NCBI GenBank assembly: GCA_017438085.1
Contig: JAFRWH010000274.1
Coordinates: forward strand, 1-7,310
Length of the DNA: 7,310 nucleotides
DNA from: Bacillota bacterium
Lineage (GTDB): Bacteria > Bacillota_A > Clostridia > Peptostreptococcales > Anaerovoracaceae
Direction: 5' to 3'
Shown: positions 1-4,999 of the stretch, piece by piece
How the letters are laid out: each line of letters begins with the position of its first letter
Numbering within the stretch: the stretch's first letter is position 1
Notes under the pieces: generated by a model
What the model was told of the DNA's origin: nothing
The model's input: only the letters and a program-made list of their open reading frames with translations
Databases searched by the model: none
Translations under genes and position numbers: made by a program

Positions 1-487
1 CGACTTCGCTGTCTGGGACCTCGTAGTCCGGATTGAAGGGAATGTCTATCATTATCAGAGGGATGTTCAGCTCTATGGACAGATTCTCGTACCATTTGAT
101 CATGCAGTTGCAGATATTGTTGCAGCAGAGGAGAAAGTCCGGCTGGGGCATGTTCTGCTCAGGGGCATCTTTTATTTTTGCGTAAGCCAGACTGATGCGG
201 GCATAGGCGCATATGTCATTGGAATACCCGTCAGCTTCGCTTATGCTGCAGAGCCTCTCACCGCCCCCTCTTGCGGCAATTCCTGCAGCCTGGTTCTCCG
301 GGTAGACAACATAGAGGCCGAGGGTCTCCGGTATCTCCACGGGGAAATTGCTGGAGCACCAGCCCACCATCTCGCCTCTTTCTTTGGCTTCCATGGCGTC
401 TGTGTAAGCTTTTGCGGCTATCTGGCCCAGCTTGTACTTTGCCGAATTCGGATCCGGTGGGGTACGCATTTTCTTTTCTTCAGCCAT
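1..487 (-). CDS. 2-hydroxyacyl-CoA dehydratase subunit (HadB/FldB-like), partial
   Basis: This is the N-terminal 162 residues of a subunit of a 2-hydroxyacyl-CoA dehydratase; the rest lies beyond the left edge. The enzyme removes water from (R)-2-hydroxyacyl-CoA in the cytoplasm by a ketyl-radical mechanism, during amino-acid fermentation. Visible family signatures are VGWCSSNFPVEIPE (about 41-54), YPENQAAGIAA (62-72), DICAYAR (91-97) and LLCCNNICNCMIKWYEN (119-135). From family knowledge, Cys93 and Cys126 are the expected ligands of the catalytic [4Fe-4S] cluster; their 33-residue spacing matches my recollection of the clostridial 2-hydroxyisocaproyl-CoA enzyme. The ATG at 487 lies 2 nt after the stop of the activator gene. 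It is served by AAAGGAG at 504-498 with a 10-nt spacer, inside the end of that gene, so the two are co-transcribed. The second subunit is presumably next, outside the window. The substrate (2-hydroxyisocaproyl-, phenyllactyl-, lactoyl- or another CoA ester) cannot be decided. Confidence 0.92.
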   Translation of the reverse strand, partial: MAEEKKMRTPPDPNSAKYKLGQIAAKAYTDAMEAKERGEMVGWCSSNFPVEIPETLGLYVVYPENQAAGIAARGGGERLCSISEADGYSNDICAYARISLAYAKIKDAPEQNMPQPDFLLCCNNICNCMIKWYENLSIELNIPLIMIDIPFNPDYEVPDSEV

Positions 488-489
488 TA

Positions 490-1275
490 TCAGTTTTCTC
501 CTTTCTGCGCTTTGCTGTATGCGTGCAGCGCTGCTCCTATTGCCCCCATGTACTGAGCCAGGGGCGACATTTTTATTTCAGTTTCAAGTTCTTTTTCAAG
601 GGCTATCCTTACGGCGTCGTTCTGAGCGACTCCGCCGGTCATGCAGACCTGGGGCTTTATACCGAGGCGCTTCACCTGAGATGCTACCCTGGCGGCAACG
701 CTGTCGCATATTCCGGCCACCAGATCCTCCATGGATGTTCCGCCTGCCAGTTGGGATATGACCTCGCTCTCAGCAAACACCGTACAGGTGCTTGATATGC
801 GGGCATGGTTTTCTGAAGCTGCCGCCAGCCCGGCAAAGTCGCTGACCGGGGTCTGCAGCACTACTCCCATAACTTCCAGGAAGCGTCCGGTGCCTGCGGC
901 GCATTTGTCGTTCATTATGAAGTTCTGCATCTTCCCGGAGGGGCTCAGGGCTATGGCCTTTGCGTCCTGGCCGCCGATATCTATAATGGTACGGGCTTCG
1001 GGGAAGAGCCAGTGGACCCCCAGGGCGTGGCAGGAAAGTTCGCTGATCTGATGGTCTGCAAGCTCCCAGCGGGCTCTTCCGTAGCCGGTGGCTGCAGAGA
1101 CCGCGATGTCTTCTTCAGTCAGTCCTGCCCGGGCAAGGGCTTCCCTGAAGCATCTTTCGGGACTTTTTGTGCCTATGCCTCCCGTCAGCAGTGAACTTGC
1201 GGCAATCTCGCTGCCGTCTTTGAGTATCACGCATTTAGAAGTTGTGGATCCTATGTCTATTCCCAGAGTGTACAT
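490..1275 (-). CDS. 2-hydroxyacyl-CoA dehydratase activator ATPase (HgdC/HadI/FldI family)
   Basis: This 261-residue protein is the activator (archerase) of the dehydratase encoded just downstream. In this family a homodimer bridged by one [4Fe-4S] cluster receives an electron from reduced ferredoxin or flavodoxin. ATP hydrolysis then drives it into the dehydratase, once per many turnovers. The fold is the ASKHA/BadF-BadG ATPase. The phosphate loop is GIDIGSTTSK (5-14), the second nucleotide motif is IIDIGGQDAK (97-106), and MTGGVAQN (212-219) is the adenosine motif. Cys125 (NDKCAAGTGRFLE) and Cys164 (SSTCTVFAESEV) match the two cluster ligands known from HgdC (Cys127 and Cys166). Length is normal for the family. 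The ATG at 1275 has AGGAG at 1285-1281 with a 5-nt spacer. It is the first gene of the operon; no CoA-transferase gene precedes it here, unlike the usual had or fld order. Its own promoter and a likely operator lie immediately upstream. Confidence 0.95.
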   Translation of the reverse strand: MYTLGIDIGSTTSKCVILKDGSEIAASSLLTGGIGTKSPERCFREALARAGLTEEDIAVSAATGYGRARWELADHQISELSCHALGVHWLFPEARTIIDIGGQDAKAIALSPSGKMQNFIMNDKCAAGTGRFLEVMGVVLQTPVSDFAGLAAASENHARISSTCTVFAESEVISQLAGGTSMEDLVAGICDSVAARVASQVKRLGIKPQVCMTGGVAQNDAVRIALEKELETEIKMSPLAQYMGAIGAALHAYSKAQKGEN

Positions 1276-1313
1276 TTTGTCTCCTGTATGTATGTCTTTG
1301 TGAACAAGGTCAA

Positions 1314-1328
1314 ACTGGTAAGACCAGT
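1314..1328. promoter_or_regulatory. GntR/FadR-type operator candidate overlapping the -10 box
   Basis: ACTGGT-AAG-ACCAGT is a perfect 6-bp inverted repeat with a 3-nt centre. It contains the TGGT-N3-ACCA core typical of operators bound by the FadR subfamily of GntR regulators (FadR, PdhR and relatives). It covers half of the -10 box and the predicted start site of the minus-strand promoter, so a bound protein should repress the dehydratase operon. Members of this regulator subfamily often sense organic acids or acyl-CoAs, which would suit this pathway. The regulator gene is not in the window. Confidence 0.55.
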
Positions 1329-1354
1329 ATATCTGCTTTGGCGGAGCTTGTAAA
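1326..1354 (-). promoter_or_regulatory. Sigma-A-type promoter of the dehydratase operon
   Basis: On the minus strand, TTTACA (1354-1349, five of six to TTGACA) is followed after exactly 17 nt by TATACT (1331-1326, five of six to TATAAT). The predicted start of transcription is near 1319, giving a leader of about 45 nt before the activator ATG. This is inferred from box matches and spacing only. Confidence 0.65.
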
Positions 1355-1412
1355 TCACAATAAAGCTATATATCGGCGGTTTTTCATAAATAAAGGTGTT
1401 TACCCGGGGCTG

Positions 1413-1424
1413 CAGAAATTTCTG
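1413..1424. repeat. Perfect 12-bp palindrome in the divergent intergenic region
   Basis: CAGAAATTTCTG is a perfect palindrome without a spacer. It lies about 95-105 nt upstream of the predicted dehydratase-operon start and about 20 nt upstream of the proposed -35 box of the divergent gene. It could be a regulator site, but a 12-bp palindrome is expected once or twice by chance in a window of this size. Confidence 0.25.
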
Positions 1425-1443
1425 ATATAACTGCTGGTTTTGT

Positions 1444-1472
1444 TGGACATCTGATGGACTTGGGGGTCTAAT
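1444..1472 (+). promoter_or_regulatory. Possible promoter of the divergent hypothetical gene
   Basis: TGGACA (1444-1449, five of six to TTGACA) is followed after 17 nt by TCTAAT (1467-1472, five of six to TATAAT, but lacking the important second-position A). Transcription would start near 1479 and leave a leader of about 55 nt. Several other AT-rich -10-like hexamers (1469-1479) overlap but have worse -35 partners. Confidence 0.4.
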
Positions 1473-1493
1473 ATATACTTGAAAAGGAATATG

Positions 1494-1527
1494 CATGGGT
1501 GCGTTGCCCATGTACACGCAAAGGAGG
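1494..1527 (+). promoter_or_regulatory. Leader hairpins and strong ribosome binding site ahead of the hypothetical gene
   Basis: CATGGG (1494-1499) pairs perfectly with CCCATG (1507-1512) around a 7-nt loop. An alternative pairing, TGCGT (1500-1504) with ACGCA (1516-1520), is incompatible with the first and runs into the ribosome binding site. AAAGGAGG (1520-1527) is a near-ideal Shine-Dalgarno sequence, 6 nt before the ATG at 1534, and fixes that codon as the start. Whether the hairpins do anything is unknown. Confidence 0.45.
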
Positions 1528-1533
1528 CCGAAT

Positions 1534-2585
1534 ATGCCGGAATACAGAGACCCGGGCAAGGAAGCAGTCCGGATGGAACAGCTTCAGAGATGGCTGGAGG
1601 AAAAACGCAAAAAGCGAAACAGGCTGAGCAGGAGCTGGATTTTGCCGCCATGTCCACCATAAAAGAGGAGCAGGATAAAAAGGAACAGCTTGAGCAGCAG
1701 AAGCCTGAAAAAGAGGAACCTGACAAGTATCTGCTCGGGGTGCTCGGTGTGGCCGCAGCGGTGACGAGGATCAATACCCGTGCTACCCTGAGGGCTTTTC
1801 AGGTCGAGATAGAGGCGCTTGCGGATGAGCCAGAGGAGGCTTCGGACAGCCTGAAAAAGGACAACAGGACAAAGCTGGAGAAGCTGGCCGGGGGCATACT
1901 CAGCACTCTTAAGTCTGCAAGGCGGGTGGGGTCAAAGCCGGAGAACGGCGCGGACACGCTGGAGGACGAAATAGATAAGGATGTATTCAGCAGGAATGCC
2001 AATGCTTTGGAGAAGAACCGCACCCTGAAGAGCTACTTCAAGTGCCTGAGCAGCGGAGAGCTGAAGCGGCTGGCCCTGACGGAAAACGGCGCGGGGCTGG
2101 AGCAGGGCTTTGAGGTCTTCAGAAAACAGGCTCAGGCAGGCGCCCTTGCTGAGGCAAAGGAAAAACTGGCCACCATAGATGGCAGGCTGGTAAACGCTCA
2201 TGAGTTCGGGGATCTAAAGCTGATCGCGGCGCAGAAGATGTATATAGCGCAGCAGATGCGGAACACTGAAGATCCGGAGGCCATGAAGACTGCCCTGAGC
2301 TGGGAAAAGATGGACCCAAGAGTCGGGAAGATCTACAGCAGCGAGGCCTTCCAGAGCATGTGCAGTCAGCTGGGAGCTGAGGAGCTTCGGAAGCAGGTGA
2401 TGGCAGGCGGTGAAAAGCTTGTGGCAAGCTACGCGAAGGTAATGGCAGGCCAGTCCGTAAAGCCGCAGGAGCCTCTGATGGCGGACTTCAACACCAGACC
2501 GCCCGTATCTGAGCGGAATGCAGATCCTGGGGTGCCTGTTCTGAGACGTCCGGAGGGTGACGGCCGGGGAGGAATGCCTCACTGA
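1534..2585 (+). CDS. Unrecognised charged helical protein; reading frame interrupted by an apparent -1 frameshift
   Basis: I do not recognise this gene. The start with the strong AAAGGAGG opens a frame (MPEYRDPGKEAVRMEQLQRW...) that stops after 42 codons at 1660-1662. The long frame ending at 2585 is offset by one base, and open reading passes between the two near the A5 runs at 1601-1605 and 1609-1613. One extra A in either run would give a single protein of about 350 residues. The first-frame stretch up to the A-runs has GC-rich third positions and helix-like composition; the second frame over the same stretch is Gly/Ser/Pro-rich and looks non-coding. After the junction the protein is rich in Lys, Glu, Gln and Ala and probably coiled-coil (DFAAMSTIKEEQDKKEQL region). 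It has a short hydrophobic patch (YLLGVLGVAAAV) too short for a membrane span, no signal peptide, and a Pro/Gly/Arg-rich, probably disordered C-terminal tail. Alternative: translation begins at the ATG at 1650, which has no ribosome binding site. Confidence 0.55.
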
Positions 2586-2719
2586 TGACAGGTCAGCCGG
2601 AGGGCGGCTTCCCCGCTGAAGTAATCAAAAAAGCCATATGAATTCGTTCATTAATATGTTAAAATTGTATCGAAGCAGGAGCTGCTTAAGCGGCTCCTGC
2701 AAAAGACGCATCCGGCCGC
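2586..2719. other. Intergenic gap before the truncated isomerase gene
   Basis: These 134 nt hold no gene I can support. AGCCG (2595-2599) and CGGCT (2605-2609) form a small hairpin just after the previous stop, but no T-run follows, so it is not a convincing terminator. An AT-rich stretch (about 2620-2670) contains -10-like hexamers such as TAAAAT (2660-2665) without a credible -35 box. No remnant of the missing isomerase N-terminus could be read here; the frame leading into the downstream gene carries TAA stops at 2660 and 2687. Confidence 0.5.
2675..2700 (+). repeat. Strong inverted repeat (11-bp stem) 20 nt upstream of the isomerase start
   Basis: GCAGGAGC (2675-2682) pairs perfectly with GCTCCTGC (2693-2700). 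A T-G wobble and two further G-C pairs extend the stem to 11 bp around a TTAA loop. The stem is followed by AAAA on the plus strand and by TTCGAT on the minus strand, so it lacks the T-run of an intrinsic terminator in either direction. It could be an mRNA structure in the leader, a protein site, or a scar of the event that removed the 5' half of the next gene. Confidence 0.6.
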
Positions 2720-3406
2720 ATGAAGGGTCTGGAGAACACCCCGGAGCGCAACCGTCTGGACTTTGCCCGCCTCTACAAAGCCTACGAAGAATATGTAAAA
2801 GCCAATGGAATAGGAGCGCTGGCTTCGCGCTGCTGGCCGGACTACTTTGTGTCCTACGGCACCCCGGTCTGCGCAGTTCTTGCCATGCTCAACGATCTTG
2901 GCGTAGCCGCAAGCTGCGAGACCGATGCCTATGGAGCGCTTTCGATGTATCTTGGCATGCAGCTCACCGTGGCTCCCGCATTCTTCGTGGATCCCGTATC
3001 CTTAAGCGAAGAGGAAAACACCATTTCCTTCTGGCACTGCGGCACCGCAGCCTGCTCACTGGCAAGGCCGGATACAGGTGCCTGCGTGGGAGAGCACTGC
3101 AACCGTCACATAGGGCCAACTCTGGAATTCGGCTGCAAGGCGGCTCCCGAGGTCACTATATTCCGCATAGGCCGCAAGGCTGACGGAAGCTTCCGCTTCT
3201 TCATAGCCTCCGGCGAGGCTCTTGACAAGCCCCAGCAGTTCCTTGGCACCTCGATGGTTGTCAGAACAGAAGGCAATGCAAAAGATATCGTATACAGGAC
3301 CGTGGAGGAGGGCTGGGAGCCTCACTATGCCGTCATATACGGAAATGCTGCTGACGAGCTGGAGATACTGGCTCACATGCTTGATATGGAGGTCCTGCGC
3401 TTTTAG
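2720..3406 (+). CDS. L-fucose/L-arabinose isomerase family protein, N-terminally truncated
   Basis: The 228 residues correspond to the C-terminal half of the COG2407-type sugar isomerase family, whose members usually have roughly 450 residues and interconvert aldoses and ketoses with a divalent metal. Recognisable motifs are ALASRCWPDYF (33-43), CETDAYGALSM (66-76, with acidic metal-ligand candidates Glu67 and Asp69), ISFWHCGTA (102-110, His106) and EPHYAVIYGN (200-209, His202). The N-terminal domains are absent. The ATG at 2720 is the only start available, since TAA at 2687 closes the frame upstream and no start codon lies between. It has no Shine-Dalgarno sequence, so either this is a 5'-deleted remnant or the C-terminal domain is expressed alone by weak or leaderless initiation. 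The reading frame is otherwise intact. rocB follows after 30 nt, suggesting a shared transcript. I would not assume isomerase activity. Confidence 0.78.
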   Translation: MKGLENTPERNRLDFARLYKAYEEYVKANGIGALASRCWPDYFVSYGTPVCAVLAMLNDLGVAASCETDAYGALSMYLGMQLTVAPAFFVDPVSLSEEENTISFWHCGTAACSLARPDTGACVGEHCNRHIGPTLEFGCKAAPEVTIFRIGRKADGSFRFFIASGEALDKPQQFLGTSMVVRTEGNAKDIVYRTVEEGWEPHYAVIYGNAADELEILAHMLDMEVLRF

Positions 3407-3436
3407 ACCGGCGCCGGATCTTCCGGAGAAACTCAT

Positions 3437-4996
3437 ATGAATACATTCAACTGCTTTGAAGAACAGAAAAAACTGGTGGAAGACCTGGTCTCCGTAAGGA
3501 GCGTGGTGGGCGCTGAGGGCTGCGAACAGGCCATGGCGGAGCATATCTTCGCCCTGATGTCGGAGTGGCCGTATTTTAAGGCTCATCCGGATCATCTCAG
3601 GCTGATTCCTACGGAAAACGATACCTTAAAGCGCAGCAGCGTGCTGGCTCTCGTTAAGGGCGGCGCGGCTTCTGACCGTGACGGAAAAGAGGCTGACTCC
3701 GGCGCTGAAAAGCCCATAAGCCCTGCAGTTTTTCTCCTTGGCCACATAGACACTGTGGAAACAGGGGATTACGGCAGTCTGGAGCCGCTGGCAACAAAGC
3801 CTGAGGAACTTAAAAAAGCCTTCAGGGAGCTGGCAAAAACATCCGGAGCCCTTTCCAAGGAGGTCCTGGAGGACCTCGAAAGCGGCCGCTATATGTTCGG
3901 CCGGGGCGCTCTGGACATGAAGGCCGGAGTCGCCAGCCACATGCTTATGCTTAAGACCCTGTCGGAGGATCCGAAGGCGCTTGACGGCAGTCTTATCGCT
4001 CTGTTTGAGTGCGACGAGGAAGGGGATTCCCATGGCATGTTCACCGGCGCTGAAGCTGCAAAAAAGCTGGCGGAAGCGGAGAGCCTGGATATAAAGTGCG
4101 GCATCTGCTCCGACTACAGCTCTCAGGAGGCAGCCATTTATCTGGGGACCATAGGAAAATACCTTCCCTGCGTCATGGCTTTCGGCAGCAGCAGTCACGT
4201 GGGTCAGGTCTTCAGCAGCCTGGATCCCAATCTGCTGATCTCAGCCATCACCGGGGCAGTTGATTACAATACCGCTTACTGCGAATCGAATCTGGGGGAG
4301 CTTACGCCTCCTCCCGTCACCCTCAAGCAGTCCGACACCAAGGAAAACTACAGCGTTCAGACCGCAGAGGCAGCCTATGCCTACTTCAACTGGTTTGCTC
4401 TGAAAAAGTCCGAGGAGGACGTATTAGCCATTCTGAAGGACGTCGCCCTTAAAGAGGGGAAAAAGGCCATAAGGACCATTAACGACGCCAAACAGGCCTA
4501 TGCCGGGCTTCTTAAGAGCGCCAGAGATGCCGAAGAACTCAAACCCTTCCCGGACGACATCAGAGTACACACACTGAAGGAATACGCGGAGCTTCTGGGG
4601 TCGGAACTTAAGACTCCCGAACCCTCAATGGATATAAGGCGCTTCTGGATAGGAGAGGCCGGCCGCATAAGAGCACTTGACCCGGACAGAAGTCCTGTTA
4701 TACTTATATTTATGGCAGGGATAAGCTATCCGCCCATCACCGTGGAGCCGGATTCCGAGCTGGGACAAGCTGCAGCCAGGCTGGGCTGTCCGGTCCGGAC
4801 CTATTATCCCTTCATATCCGATGCCAGCTTCATAAGTCTGCTGGGGGACATCCCCGCAGCGAATCTCGGCACCTACGGCAGGGACGCCCACATGTACACG
4901 GAGCGGGTGGACATGCCGTACAGCTTTGAAACGCTTCCCAATTTATGCTGGAAGCTCCTGACAGATATACTGAGCGATAACGAAGAAAGGCGGTAA
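3437..4996 (+). CDS. rocB: RocB-type M20 family metallopeptidase
   Basis: This 519-residue cytoplasmic protein belongs to the M20 di-zinc peptidase clan and matches the RocB group, named for its place in Bacillus arginine utilisation; its exact substrate is not established. Visible active-site motifs are GHIDTVETGDY (102-112, ligands His103 and Asp105), GRGALDMKAG (155-164, bridging Asp160), ECDEEGDS (191-198, general base and ligand at Glu194/Glu195), CSDYS (224-228, likely further acidic ligand Asp226), SSSHVGQ (251-257, the His conserved in the dimerisation domain) and YGRDAHMYTERV (480-491, final ligand His485). All ligands are present and the length is normal for RocB, so the enzyme should be active, probably on a peptide or an N-acylated or other modified amino acid. 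The ATG at 3437 has GGAG at 3425-3428 with an 8-nt spacer. The next gene starts 3 nt after the stop, so translation is probably coupled. Confidence 0.9.
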   Translation: MNTFNCFEEQKKLVEDLVSVRSVVGAEGCEQAMAEHIFALMSEWPYFKAHPDHLRLIPTENDTLKRSSVLALVKGGAASDRDGKEADSGAEKPISPAVFLLGHIDTVETGDYGSLEPLATKPEELKKAFRELAKTSGALSKEVLEDLESGRYMFGRGALDMKAGVASHMLMLKTLSEDPKALDGSLIALFECDEEGDSHGMFTGAEAAKKLAEAESLDIKCGICSDYSSQEAAIYLGTIGKYLPCVMAFGSSSHVGQVFSSLDPNLLISAITGAVDYNTAYCESNLGELTPPPVTLKQSDTKENYSVQTAEAAYAYFNWFALKKSEEDVLAILKDVALKEGKKAIRTINDAKQAYAGLLKSARDAEELKPFPDDIRVHTLKEYAELLGSELKTPEPSMDIRRFWIGEAGRIRALDPDRSPVILIFMAGISYPPITVEPDSELGQAAARLGCPVRTYYPFISDASFISLLGDIPAANLGTYGRDAHMYTERVDMPYSFETLPNLCWKLLTDILSDNEERR

Positions 4997-4999
4997 TAT

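Noticed and set aside
271..795. A 174-codon plus-strand frame across the dehydratase subunit and activator.
   Set aside because: It is the antisense shadow of two genes with unmistakable family motifs, and its translation looks like noise.
1298..1360. Rex- or CRP-like half sites (TTGTGAACAA at 1298-1307 and TTGTAAATCACAA at 1348-1360) near the dehydratase promoter.
   Set aside because: The TTGT/ACAA arms are only 4 bp and their spacing (2 and 5 nt) fits neither the Rex nor the CRP consensus. Such short repeats are expected by chance in AT-rich DNA.
1612..1614. A canonical programmed -1 frameshift site (A-AAA-AAG).
   Set aside because: The run has only five A after a C, so the P-site tRNA would re-pair poorly. 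No clear stimulatory stem was identified downstream, so slippage stays one option among several and is not called as a feature.
2595..2609. Hairpin AGCCG/CGGCT as a terminator of the unknown gene.
   Set aside because: The stem is only 5 bp and is followed by TCCCCGCTG instead of a T-run.
2638..3183. A 181-codon plus-strand frame starting MNSFINMLKLYRS, possibly the missing start of the isomerase.
   Set aside because: Most of it runs in the wrong frame through the isomerase gene and reads as Arg/Ser/His-rich noise. It has no ribosome binding site, and its first residues do not resemble the isomerase N-terminus.
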